Below, piece by piece: positions 23,733 to 34,132 of a stretch of DNA of 64,000 nucleotides. The stretch covers positions 21,466,199 to 21,530,198 of the forward strand of contig NC_091156.1 in assembly GCF_040958095.1 (NCBI RefSeq). The letters run 5' to 3'. Under the pieces are notes generated by a model, which did not search any database, was not told where the DNA came from, and saw nothing but the letters and a program-made list of their open reading frames with translations. Both the position numbers and the translations under genes were made by a program. Numbering within the stretch: position 1 is the stretch's first letter; every line of letters starts with the position of its first letter. The DNA is from Procambarus clarkii (taxonomy: Eukaryota > Arthropoda > Malacostraca > Decapoda > Cambaridae).

Positions 23733-26268
23733 GTCTCCCACCCTCCCTGCCGTCTCCCACCACCCATCCTGCCGTCTCCCACCACCACCCACCCTGCCGT
23801 CTCCCACCACCACCCTCCCTGCCGTCTCCCACCACCACCCACCCTGCCGTCTCCCACCACCACCCACCCTGCCGTCTCCCACCACCACCCACCCTGCCGT
23901 CTCCCACCACCACCCTCCCTGCCGTCTCCCACCACCACCCTCCCTGCCGTCTCCCACCACCCACCCCCCCTGCCGTCTCCCACCACCCACCCCCCCTGCC
24001 GTCTCCCACCACCCACCACCCCTGCCGTCTCCCACCACCCACCACCCCTGCCGTCTCCCACCACCACCACCCCTGCCGTCTCCCACCACCACCACCCCTG
24101 CCGTCTCCCACCATCACCACCCCTGCCGTCTCCCACCACCACCCTCCCTGCCGTCTCCCACCACCACCCACCCTGCCGTCTCCCACCACCACCCTCCCTG
24201 CCGTCTCCCACCACCACCCTCCCTGCCGTCTCCCACCACCACCCACCCTGCCGTCTCCCACCACCACCCACCCTGCCGTCTCCCACCACCACCCACCCTG
24301 CCGTCTCCCACCACCACCCACCCTGCCGTCTCCCACCACCACCCTCCCTGCCGTCTCCCACCACCACCCACCCTGCCGTCTCCCACCACCACCCACCCTG
24401 CCGTCTCCCACCACCACCCTCCCTGCCGTCTCCCACCACCACCCACCCTGCCGTCTCCCACCACCACCCACCCTGCCGTCTCCCACCACCACCCTCCCTG
24501 CCGTCTCCCACCACCACCCTCCCTGCCGTCTCCCACCACCACCCTCCCTGCCGTCTCCCACCACCACCCACCCTGCCGTCTCCCACCACCACCCTCCCTG
24601 CCGTCTCCCACCACCCCTACTGTCTCCCACCACCCTCCCTGCCGTCTCCCACCACCACCCTCCCTGCCGTCTCCCACCACCACCCTCCCTGCCGTCTCCC
24701 ACCACCACCCTCCCTGCCGTCTCCCACCACCACCCTCCCTGCCGTCTCCCACCACCACCCACCCTGCCGTCTCCCACCACCCCCCCTGCCGTCTCCCACC
24801 ACCACCCCCCTGCCGTCTCCCACCACCACCCTCCCTGCCGTCTCCCACCACCACCCACCCTGCCGTCTCCCACCACCACCCACCCTGCCGTCTCCCACCA
24901 CCACCCACCCTGCCGTCTCCCACCACCACCCTCCCTGCCGTCTCCCACCACCACCCTCCCTGCCGTCTCCCACCACCACCCTCCCTGCCGTCTCCCACCA
25001 CCACCCTCCCTGCCGTCTCCCACCACCACCCTCCCTGCCGTCTCCCACCACCACCCTCCCTGCCGTCTCCCACCACCACCCTCCCTGCCGTCTCCCACCA
25101 CCACCCTCCCTGCCGTCTCCCACCACCACCCTCCCTGCCGTCTCCCACCACCACCCTCCCTGCCGTCTCCCACCACCACCCACCCTGCCGTCTCCCACCA
25201 CCACCCTCCCTGCCGTCTCCCACCACCACCCTCCCTGCCGTCTCCCACCACAACCCTCCCTGCCGTCTCCCACCACAACCCTCCCTGCCGTCTCCCACCA
25301 CCACCCTCCCTGCCGTCTCCCACCACCACCCTCCCTGCCGTCTCCCACCACCACCCTCCCTCCCGTCTCCCACCACCACCCACCCTGCCGTCTCCCACCA
25401 CCACCCACCCTGCCGTCTCCCACCACCACCCTCCCTGCCGTCTCCCACCACCACCCTCCCTGCCGTCTCCCACCACCACCCTCCCTGCCGTCTCCCACCA
25501 CCACCCTCCCTGCCGTCTCCCACCACCACCCTCCCTGCCGTCTCCCACCACCACCCACCCTGCCGTCTCCCACCACCACCCTCCCTGCCGTCTCCCACCA
25601 CCACCCTCCCTGCCGTCTCCCACCACCACCCACCCTGCCGTCTCCCACCACCACCCACCCTGCCGTCTCCCACCACCACCCTCCCTGCCGTCTCCCACCA
25701 CCACCCTCCCTGCCGTCTCCCACCACCACCCTCCCTGCCGTCTCCCACCACCACCCTCCCTGCCGTCTCCCACCACCACCCTCCCTGCCGTCTCCCACCA
25801 CCACCCTCCCTGCCGTCTCCCACCACCACCCTCCCTGCCGTCTCCCACCACCACCCTCCCTGCCGTCTCCCACCACCACCCTCCCTGCCGTCTCCCACCA
25901 CCACCACCCCTGCCGTCTCCCACCACCACCACCCCTGCCGTCTCCCACCACCACCACCCCTGCCGTCTCCCACCACCACCACCCCTGCCGTCTCCCACCA
26001 CCACCACCCCTGCCGTCTCCCACCACCACCACCCCTGCCGTCTCCCACCACCACCACCCCTGCCGTCTCCCACCACCACCACCCCTGCCGTCTCCCACCA
26101 CCACCACCCCTGCCGTCTCCCACCACCACCACCCCTGCCGTCTCCCACCACCACCCCTGCTGTCACCCACCACCACCCGTGCTGTCTCCCACCACCCCTA
26201 CTGTCTCCCACCACCCCTGCTGTCACCCACCACCACCCCTACTGTCACCCACCACCACCCCTACTGTC
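23733..26268 (+). repeat. 25-bp C-rich minisatellite, about 100 copies
   Basis: Core CTGCCGTCTCCCACCACC plus ACCCTCC, ACCCACC or ACCACC. The ACCACC form is clustered at about 24035-24125 and 25895-26150, which suggests local expansion. The unit has no stop in any plus frame, and since 25 is not a multiple of three all three plus frames stay open for 2.5 kb; minus frames are open too. The minus strand carries GGGTGGTGGTGGG-like runs in each unit. The last hundred bases decay (CCCCTACTGTC) and meet a LINE fragment at about 26269. Confidence 0.97.
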
Positions 26269-26525
26269 TGAAAATGTTCTTTCTAACGTCCCTGTGGGTC
26301 ATTTGGGTGCTCAGTTTCCACCTGTGTCCCCTTGTTGGAGTACCACCCGTGTTAAACAGTTTATCCTTGTCTACCCTGTCAATTCCTGTGAGAATTTTGT
26401 AGGGAGTGATCATGTCTTCCCCTTACTTTTCTGTCTTCCAGTGTCATGAGGTGCATTTCCCGCAGCCTTCCCTCGTAACTCATGCCTCTTAGTTCTGGGA
26501 CTAGCCTAGTGGCATAGTCGGTCCC
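26269..26525 (-). pseudogene. LINE reverse transcriptase C-terminal fragment
   Basis: On the minus strand: ATRLVPELRGMSYEGRLREM, LEDRKVRG, a frameshift near 26420, then traces of KLFNTGG, RGHRWKLS and HRDVRKN, same family as 22444-23252. It is broken at its 3' side exactly where the 25-bp array stops. In the intact relative the next residues would be FFSVRVVDNWN. Confidence 0.82.
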
Positions 26526-26763
26526 GGAATAAATTAATGAGAAAATATGATATAGATATATCATTAGTAGTGATAAAAAGTAAAATGAAATTAATAGCTG
26601 ATTAAAATCATACTAATGACCTAACAACTGTTGCCCTAATCATCATGATGAATACCATGAAGAGACAGCTATATAAGGCAGACCTCACAAAGGTATGGCG
26701 ATTGTCGAGGGGGTCGAACCCTCCTAATTGTAGAACGTGGCATTTTGACGTACATTTCACCAA

Positions 26764-26870
26764 CTGCCAAAAATCGCCGTACTAGAAAATTGGAAGCGGC
26801 TCGCGAAATTGACAATCTGTCCCGTTTTCTGTTTTGGGTCCTCTGGTTGGTTAGGATAAAGGCACTCTAG
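26764..26870 (+). repeat. dispersed repeat of unknown class, copy 1
   Basis: Shares AAAAATCG, CTAGAAAA, GCGGCTCGCGAAATTGAC and TTCTGTTTTGGGTC with the reverse complement of 28247-28342, in the same order and spacing. No coding potential recognised. Confidence 0.7.
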
Positions 26871-26954
26871 TACGAGAGTTTCTTGACCTTGGGGCACCTT
26901 AGTAGGACGGGGTGGAAGGAGAGGTCTGAGAGGGGCACTAATCTGGCCACTGGT

Positions 26955-27307
26955 CAACCCGTTCTCGCAATTTCGTATAGTCAATATTGACTTATTAAAT
27001 ACGTTCATATGTGACACACTAAACATACTAGTTTACCTTGAAAAGCTTCACCTAACCTTCTTAGTATGTTAAGATAAGCATCTTATTGCTTCGTAATTAC
27101 AATTATTACTTAACCTATTATAGGTATAGGTTAAGTAATAATTGTAATTACGAAGCAATAAGATGCTTATCTTAACATACTAAGAAGGTTAGGTAAGGTC
27201 GGTGTTTTCTATGAAGCTTTTCAAGGTAAACTAGTATGTTTAGTGTGTCACATATGAACGTATTTAATAAGTCAATATTGACTGTAAGAAAGCGCGAGAA
27301 CGGGTTG
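26955..27307. mobile_element. fold-back element (MITE-like), 353 bp, 7-bp flanking direct repeat
   Basis: Left arm 26955-27118 is the reverse complement of 27126-27307, with a 7-nt loop (TATAGGT). The outer ends are CAACCCGTTCTCGC and its complement. Arms match closely except for an insertion of about 18 bp in the right arm (near 27195-27212) and a few substitutions near the tips. CACTGGT occurs immediately outside both ends (26948-26954 and 27308-27314), as expected of a target-site duplication. Each arm, read outward, can encode the same short peptide start (MFSVSHMNVFNKS), a consequence of the symmetry. No transposase is present, so it would be non-autonomous. Confidence 0.82.
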
Positions 27308-27364
27308 CACTGGTTCGAGCCCCCGACTCCCAACTACCCTAAAAGTTACCTGTGTGGAAAAATA

Positions 27365-27367
<3 letters not shown>

Positions 27368-27441
<74 letters not shown>
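27368..27441. repeat. TA microsatellite
   Basis: About 74 bp of uninterrupted (TA)n. Confidence 0.98.
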
Positions 27442-27442
<1 letters not shown>

Positions 27443-27648
27443 CACATTCTCCTGGACACTACGTTGTACAATGACCCATAATGAGTGCCTTCCGAGTCCC
27501 TGGTTCGAGGTATGCGGAGTATGCCAATATACCGGGGTCCTGCACGTGTCATGTATAGCAATGTATATATGTATTATGTATAGCAACATGTATGTGGAGT
27601 AAGGAAATGTGTATGTGGAGGTGAGACTTATTACTGGAGAAACGCGAC

Positions 27649-28241
27649 GGTGGTAGATGTGGACGAACACGTGGTAGATGTGGACGAACACGTGGTAGAT
27701 GTGGACGAACACGTGGTAGATGTGGACGAACACGTGGTAGATGTGGACGAACACGTGGTAGATGTGGACGGACACGTGGTAGATGTGGACGGACACGTGG
27801 TAGATGTGGACGAACACGTGGCAGATGTAGAGGAACACGTGGTAGATGTGGACGGACACGTGGCAGATGTGGACGGACACGTGGCAGATGTAGAGGAACA
27901 CGTGGTAGATGTGGACGAACACGTGGCAGATGTGGACGAACACGTGGTAGATGTGGACGAACACGTGGTAGATGTGGACGAACACGTGGCAGATGTAGAG
28001 GAACACGTGGTAGATGTGGACGGACACGTGGCAGATGTGGACGGACACGTGGCAGATGTAGAGGAACACGTGGTAGATGTGGACGAACACGTGGCAGATG
28101 TGGACGAACACGTGGTAGATGTGGACGAACACGTGGTAGATGTGGACGAACACGTGGTAGATGTGGACGAACACGTGGTAGATGTGGACGAACACGTGGT
28201 AGATGTGGCCGGACACGTGGTAGATGTGGACGGACACGTGG
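27649..28241 (+). repeat. 21-bp minisatellite, about 28 copies
   Basis: Core GGTAGATGTGGACGAACACG. Variants are GGACGG, GGCAGATG and AGAGGAAC. The order of variants at about 27822-27920 repeats at 27990-28088 with a 168-bp (8-unit) offset. The plus frame reads VDVDEHV and the minus frame VHIYHVF; both are open and both are artefacts of the unit length. The TA tract and 27442-27648 before it hold no gene. Confidence 0.97.
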
Positions 28242-28246
28242 CCTTA

Positions 28247-28342
28247 TCCTAACCTACCAGTTGACCCAAAACAGAAATCGGGAAGAGTCAATTTCGCGAG
28301 CCGCGTCCAGTTTTCTAGAATGACGATTTTTGGCCGAAGAAA
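28247..28342 (-). repeat. dispersed repeat of unknown class, copy 2
   Basis: Reverse-oriented relative of 26764-26870. It starts within a few bases of the end of the 21-bp array, so the array lies next to a dispersed-repeat edge. Confidence 0.7.
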
Positions 28343-28796
28343 GAGAATATTGGTCAAAATGCGGCGGTGTACTGGGAGGGCGGGTTGACCACCTCTCAGG
28401 TGACGTAGAGCGGCCTCCCTGACCCGCACCCGGGTGGTGGAGGCGGCCACGGGTAAGTGTTATCACTCACTGATAACATTATGGTGAGATAATGAGTGAG
28501 TGATAACGAGACACTGCACTTCGCCACACTTTATGACAGAGACAGGAAAGATTATTTTAGAACAAGACCAATCAATAGATGGTCATGGTTTCTTCCTAAC
28601 ATGACAGAAGAGAGGCAGTGTGTGTGTCTGTAGACTTTACACTTATTTTGTGTTCTTTAAGTGTGTCATTAAGTGTTAAGTGTACGGCCAGTTTCACCAT
28701 AGTAGTGGAGAGGACGAGACGAACAGGCAAGAGAGTAGACACCAGCAGCATGAGCAGCAGCAGCAGCAGTGTGAACCATATTGCTACGAAGTAATT
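28343..28796. other. no gene; short inverted repeat and CAG tract
   Basis: GTTATCACTCAC (28459-28470) pairs with GTGAGTGATAAC (28496-28507). A short CAG repeat lies near 28745-28772. Nothing else recognised. Confidence 0.6.
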
Positions 28797-28985
28797 ACCC
28801 AAGTGTAATTACCTAAGTGTAGTTACAGGATGAGAGCTACGCTCGTGGTGTCCCGTCTTCCCAGCACTCTTTGTCATATAACGCTTTGAAGCTACTGACG
28901 GTCTTGGCCTCCACCACCTTCTCCCCTAACTTGTTCCAATCGTCTACCACTCTGTTTGCGAAAGTGAATTTTCGTATGTTTCTTC
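28797..28985 (-). pseudogene. LINE ORF2 extreme C-terminus and 3' tail (second LINE family)
   Basis: On the minus strand: RKFTFANRVVDDWNKLGEKV, VEAKTVSSFKALYDKE and CWEDGTPRA followed by a stop, then a tail with repeated TAGGTAATTAC. This is the C-terminal end seen in a different decapod LINE family from the one at 22.4 kb. It is 5' truncated at 28985, next to a small hairpin (28989-29026, arms CTTTCAACAC/GTGTTGAAAG). Confidence 0.78.
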
Positions 28986-29189
28986 ACTCTTTCAACACAC
29001 TAACAAGTGTGTTAGAGTGTTGAAAGGCGAGCTTTATATGTCAAGAGGACGAAAGGTATTGGTAAGTGTTTTGAGTTCAGATATGAAGGGCAGAGCAGAG
29101 TGGTGCTAGTGTTCGGAACAGGTTTGGAATGAAATAAATTACGTTTAGCTTGAGAATAGGTACGGTAGATAACATATAAGGGTGACCAA

Positions 29190-29345
29190 CCTTGAGGTTA
29201 CCTTGAGGTGTTACCGGGGCTTAGCGTCCCCGCGGCCCGGTCGTCGACCAGGCCTCCTGGTTGCTGGACTGGTCAACCACGCTATTGAACGCGGCTGCTC
29301 GCAGCCTGACGTATGAGTCACAGACTAGTTGATCAGGTATCATTT
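29190..29345 (+). mobile_element. dispersed decapod repeat, SINE-like
   Basis: ACCTTGAGGTGTTACCGGGG, CGCGGCCCGGTCGTCGACCA, GGTTGCTGGACTGGTCAACC and TGATCAGGTATC in that order. A shorter copy of its first half is at 34561. The GCGGCCCGGTC module also ends the SINEs at 12.9 and 56.9 kb. Confidence 0.65.
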
Positions 29346-29352
29346 GGAGGTG

Positions 29353-29470
29353 TAAATTATTTTGTATCTCTCCCGCCTGCGCTCAAGACAATACAGATTT
29401 AGGCTCTTTAGTCTGACCCAATAGTTTAGATCTTTTACCGAGTGGATTCTTGCAGTAGAGAAAATTAGGC
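29353..29470 (-). pseudogene. LINE reverse transcriptase thumb fragment
   Basis: On the minus strand: ARIHSVKDLNYWVRLKSLNL, then YCLERRRERYKIIYTSK. The RRERYKIIYT block is typical of the C-terminal region of CR1-like LINEs. About 40 codons survive; neither end of the domain is present. Confidence 0.65.
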
Positions 29471-29950
29471 GAGAGACAAGAAATATTATTCTGAAATAAA
29501 TTTCAGACTCAAGAGACTGAGGGTCGGTGATGAGAGGAACGCGGAGGGAGACGAGGACACGTGTCTCAACAGGAGGAGGACGGTAGGACAAGAAGTGAAC
29601 GTACAGACCAATGTCCTCTCTATAGCTGTTGAACCTTGCCTCTCACAGTACATGCTTACCTGCTCCAACCTTCTTAACACACCTGACCTGTCGTAAGCTC
29701 TGCCCACGTCTCTTATTCTTACTCCTTGCCTTATTCTTATCTTTCCTCTTCTCCACCACTTGCCCACTACAGTGAACACTACAGACTGTGACGTGTATGT
29801 TATTATGGCCCTCCCGAGACGGGCAGGAAGTAACAGTTATTTTCTGTACACTTGTTAATGAGCTGTGTTACCTGTGGGTTGGTCCAGGAGTCCAGCACTC
29901 ATGGGACCACTTGCTACCATGATCATGGTACAGTTTACTTGTTGCAGCCT
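29471..29950. other. no gene recognised
   Basis: A minus-strand open frame (29486-29779) has no domain or homology that I can name. Confidence 0.45.
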
Positions 29951-30072
29951 GCAACACCGTGCAGCACCGTACAACACTGTACAACACTGTACAACACTGT
30001 GCAACACCGTGCAACACTGTGCAACACTGTGCAACACTGTGCAACACTGTGCAACACTGTGCAACACTGTGC
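29951..30072 (+). repeat. 10-bp tandem repeat, 12 copies
   Basis: Units GCAACACTGT, ACAACACTGT and GCAACACCGT. Unit ACAACACTGT occupies positions 29971-30000 and the G form the rest. Confidence 0.95.
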
Positions 30073-30220
30073 TCCTACCTTCCAGTCTCTCATCAGGAGA
30101 GATAAATTTGCCGTGTATGAGTGGGTTTATTATGGAATGTTTCGCCACTTTCTTGATCAATGGCATACCTCTGCTGGCATGACAAGGTTATACACACACA
30201 CTCACCCACACACACCCAGG

Positions 30221-30527
30221 GGGGGGGCCTGGTAGCCTGGTGGATAGCGCGCAGGACTCTTAATTCTGTGGCGCGGGTTCGATTCCTGCACCAGGCAGAA
30301 ACAAATGGCAAAGTTTCTTTCACCCTGAATGCCCCTGTTACCTAGCAGTAAATAGGTACCTGGGAGTCAATCAGCTGTCACGCGCTGCTTCCTGGGTGTG
30401 TGTGTGTGGTGTAGGGAAAAAAAGTAGTTGGTAAACAGTTGATTGACGGTTGGGAGGCGGGCCGAAAGAGCAAAGTTCAACCCCCGCAAGCACAACTCGG
30501 TGAATACAATTAGGTGAATACACACAC
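30221..30527 (+). mobile_element. tRNA-derived SINE with LINE-like 3' tail
   Basis: The tRNA-like head 30227-30296 (70 nt) has a perfect 7-bp acceptor stem (GCCTGGT/ACCAGGC), an anticodon-type loop CTCTTAA and a B box GGTTCGATTCC. The body matches the SINE at 12920 (AAAGTTTCTTTCACCC, TTACCTAGCAGTAAATAGG). The 3' tail GATTGACGGTTGGGAGGCGG, GCCGAAAGAGC and CAACCCCCGCAAGC matches the 3' UTR of the LINE at 22.4 kb. No CCA or cloverleaf-perfect D arm is claimed; I call it a SINE, not a tRNA gene. Confidence 0.9.
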
Positions 30528-30606
30528 ACACACACCTCTGATGTTATAACAAGCTGAGCTTACACTAACTACAGCTATTACTGCAGTAAGGGAAGTTGTC
30601 ATAAAA

Positions 30607-30880
30607 GTGGCTTCTTCTCAGGAAGCAGCTAGATGTACTAGCCGGATGATGGAGCGAAAAACAGCAGTAGTCGTAGTAGGAATTAAGGATCAAACAGGGA
30701 CCAGTCCAGTGGAATGGAGAGACAAGGACAAAAATGCAGTTAAAAAGATCCTTAAAGTGGTAAAGATGGAGAGAGCGGACCAGAACACTGAAAAGGTCTT
30801 CAGGCTCGGACAGTACAACAGGGACAGTCACCGACTGACAAAGGTGGTATTCACGAGCGAGAACACAAAAGAAGACCAGG
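30607..30880 (+). pseudogene. LINE ORF1-like fragment
   Basis: The open frame gives MERKTAVVVVGIKDQTG, RDKDKNAVKKILKVV and EKVFRLGQYNRDSHRLTKVV. A motif of the type (V)F/YRLG followed about ten residues later by (I/L)KV(V/R)F is usual near the RNA-binding part of LINE ORF1 proteins. It is interrupted after TSENTKED by the 40-bp array, so the C-terminus is missing. The start codon at 30607 is only the first ATG of the open frame. It could instead be part of another transposon protein. Confidence 0.5.
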
Positions 30881-31617
30881 AACAAGGTAGGTGAGTATGG
30901 GTCCCCCAGGACTCACCAGGAACAAGGTAGGTGAGTATGGGTCCCCCAGGACTCACCAGGAACAAGGTAGGTAAGTATGGGTCCCCCACGACTCACCAGG
31001 AACAAGGCGGGTGAGTATGGGTCCCCCACGACTCACCAGGAACAAGGCGGGTGAGTATGGGTCCCCCACGACTCACCAGGAAAAAGGCGGGCGAGTATGG
31101 GTCCCCCAGGACTCACCAGGAACAAGGCAGGTGAGTATGGGTCCTCCAGGACTCACCAGGAACACGATAGGTGAGTATGGGTCCCCCACGACTCACCAGG
31201 AACAAGGCAGGTGAGTATGGGTCCCCCAGGACTCACCAGGTACAAGGCGGGTGAGTATGGGTCCCCCAGGACTCACCAAGAAGAAGGCGGGTGAGTATGG
31301 GTCCCCCTGGACTCACCCGGAACAAGGCGGGTGAGTATGGGTCCCCCAGGACTCACCAGGAAGAAGGCGGGTGAGTATGGGTCCCCCAGGACTCACCAGG
31401 TACAAGGCGGGTGAGTATGGGTCCCCCAGGACTCACCAAGAAGGAAGCGGGTGAGTATGGGTCCCCCTGGACTCACCAAGAAGAAGGCGGGTGAGTATGG
31501 GTCCCCCAGGACTCGCCAGAAACAAGGCGGGTGAGTATGGGTCTCCCAGGACTCACCAGGAACAAGGCGGGTGAGTATGGGTCTCCCAGGACTCACCAGG
31601 AACAAGGCGGGTGAGTA
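30881..31617 (+). repeat. 40-bp minisatellite, about 18 copies, with splice-donor-like cores
   Basis: Each unit includes AGGAACAAGGCGGGTGAGTA (the 3' part varies CAGGTGAGTA, TAGGTGAGTA) then TGGGTCCCCCAGGACTCACC. AG-GTGAGTA matches a strong 5' splice-site consensus, repeated about every 40 bp. The first unit begins inside the ORF1-like frame at about 30881. Confidence 0.96.
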
Positions 31618-32231
31618 AATCACGGGTCTTGGATGGATCAACAAGTCACCTCCTAATGCAAGGTTTTAGGCAGCGTGTCCAGGGTCCGTCCGTCCCCGCC
31701 ACACGTGTAGTATTTCCTGAGCACCAGCCGGATATGGCCAGCTTGGCCGGTTACCGCCAGCCGTCACCCACTAGTGACGGGTGACACCCACTGGAGTAAC
31801 GGGTGACAGTGAGGGGTGACCCTTGGATGATACACTAGTGCCCCTCCACACTACACATCACCATCACAGTAACCATCCACACTACCCGGGCACCGCCGGG
31901 TGCCAACACTTAATGTTGCGGAAAATACAGTGAAGGAATCATAGTGAGGGAGTGTGATAGTGAGGGAGTGAGAGAGAGTGAGGCCGTGAAAAAAATTAAA
32001 GTGAAATTTCATGTTTTTCGCTAAACATTGTAATTTTTTATTTTGCAATCGTCCATAACTAACTGAAAGTGTTTTTATAAATTTGAAAACAGTTTTTAAA
32101 TTGAAGTCTCTGGAGATATTAATTTAAGGCGAAGGCCATATGCGAGTACTCTGTAGGCTGCCTGCACACGTCTCTAGTCACTCCCTTGAAGCTGTCTACA
32201 AAGGGAAGAAAACACGGAACACTTTACTATC
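31618..32231. other. no gene seen
   Basis: Contains a small degenerate cluster of GGGTGAC repeats (31770-31825) and AGTGAGGGAGTG repeats (31940-31985). No domain recognised. Confidence 0.45.
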
Positions 32232-32395
32232 ATGGCGCCCAACCACTTGAGCTGGACGGTAGAGCGACGGTCTCGCCTCATGCAGGCCAGCGTTCAATCC
32301 CGGACCGTCCACAGGTGGTTGGGCACCATTCCTTCCCACTGTCCGATCCCAAATCCTTATCTTGACCCCTTCCCATCCATTGCCTATCCTGGACG
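32232..32395 (+). mobile_element. tRNA-derived SINE (second family)
   Basis: The head GGACGGTAGAGCGACGGTCT with B-box-like CGTTCAATCCCGGACCGTCC forms acceptor-type pairing GGACGGT/ACCGTCC. It is followed by GTGGTTGGGCACCATTCC and ATCCCAAATCCTTATCTTGA. I recognise the head-body pair from decapod genomic DNA. The 3' end is not defined and it fades by about 32395. Confidence 0.72.
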
Positions 32396-34132
32396 GCTGA
32401 GTGCCTCCGTCCTCACCAACCAACACTCCGTCCTCTCCTGTTCAGGACACTCGACCTTATTTTGTAACTGACAAACAACAATTATAATGTATCTGCCATG
32501 GTTGTCCGACATATTTACCGTCAGACAACAATACCTGATGTAAGACATGATTGTAATGTTGACACTCACCATCAGCGTGGAAGCATAATCATCAGATGAT
32601 GATGATTGTCACCATCAAAGTACAACAGAATATAGAAACCAAAAAAACAAAGTGTCGGAAATTTCCGACACCCCGAATACTAACCCCTAGCACAATTAGA
32701 TATAAATATTGTGTTAGGAAATTAAATCTACTACGCTATGAGTTAATTTTACTAACTCATAGTGAAGGGACGCCACGACCTTCCTACTATCTATGGCGGC
32801 TGTTACGTCAGCCTCTCCGCCTCGCGGGGTGGAGAACTCTTTATTTAAATGTAATTAAACCCATACTAACCTCTGCTTAATTTGCACGATAAATTGGATT
32901 GAAAATTGACTTAATTTATTTAAAACAAATTATACCTCCATCTCAAGGAGGAAATTTGCACAGTCGCGATCAGCTGATCCCAGGTTAGTATATAGTCACG
33001 TCATGTATGCCATTTACGTATATGTGTTTCAAACTAACACTTCGGTCCAGTAAAATAAACAGTGGAAAATTGTCCGCTGATATCTGAAGTGTATTATTAA
33101 GACGTAAAACGACGTCGGTAATGTCTTGTTAGATAATAAGACAAGGTAGAATACCGTGACTGATTTCCCCGAGAGAGGAGGTAGAGGGCGCGCGGCACTT
33201 GCTCTCAGAGACTCAGCCACATCATCCCCGTGAAGCCGGCAAATTAGCATCGCGTTAATTTGGGATCATCCGTGTACTTACGACTCCCAGATGTTGCTGC
33301 TTGCTTCATCCAACAAAGGGACGTTGCATCCGGTCTGTAAATTGACTTTCTATAGGTTTTACGGCCATATTACCCTTTTAGAGTGCCCGGCCGTTACGAC
33401 GCAGGACAACCAAAATAACCAGAGTAAATTTAATTCCCTTTAAATAGTTAATTCCATTCATGGGGATTAAGTGAAATTACTCTAACTTTATAGAAGTTAC
33501 ATTGTATATTCTCCACAGAGTGGAGGGATACGAACGGAAGCTTGTCGCCTCAACTTGTGCATCACGAGTCTACGACGCCGCCACCACCTTGACGCTTAGG
33601 AATGGACTGGTTTCAGGAGACTGTCAGACGCACTTCTAATGATCAGCGCGACACCTAAGCCTTATGAAATTTTACCTATGATATTGTAGATAGTAAACTA
33701 ACTCCATAACAATAATTTACCATTGAAATTATTCAAGTAAAATTAATTTAGAAGGTGGATTTAACATAATTAAGTCTACGCCCCTGTTATGGCCACGTTG
33801 GGCCAGTAACCGGGTCCTTGCTGTTAAAACCTCTTCTTCTATATCCAACCCCCAAGTCGGTGGTAAGCTTTCAAGAACTGGCTGTGGTAAGTAGTAATGC
33901 AAAGAAAACACAGGGGGGATAAACAATACACTATTACACCTTCACCACTATATATATTATATTGTAGTATTACTACACGTATTTACAAAGTGTCACTTTC
34001 ACTCAGGACACAAGACATCGGCGGTGTTCATCAATCCCGGTGAAGCCACTTTCTAGGTACATGTCGTCCACACGTAATGGCAAACACCGGCCAGTTCGCC
34101 TTCTGCAACATGGGTCAGTCCACACACAGTTA
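32396..34132. other. no gene seen (1.7 kb)
   Basis: AT-rich sequence. It contains one small hairpin CTATGAGTTA/TAACTCATAG (about 32737-32763) and TA-rich stretches near 33950. I could not identify LTRs, transposase or exons. Confidence 0.45.

Noticed and set aside
23631..26449. Open frames of more than 900 codons in several frames, Pro/His/Ser-rich or Gly/Trp-rich
   Set aside because: They are frames of a 25-bp repeat with no stop codon. Several frames on both strands are open together, which is expected from repeat arithmetic and not from selection.
30227..30296. A genuine tRNA gene (perfect acceptor stem, CTCTTAA anticodon-type loop)
   Set aside because: It is followed by the SINE body seen in other copies, and the sister copy at 34285 has a different anticodon-type loop and a damaged B box. 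Best explained as a SINE head.
32396..34132. Possible LTR retrotransposon between the SINEs
   Set aside because: I looked for paired direct repeats, a primer-binding site and gag/pol motifs and saw none.
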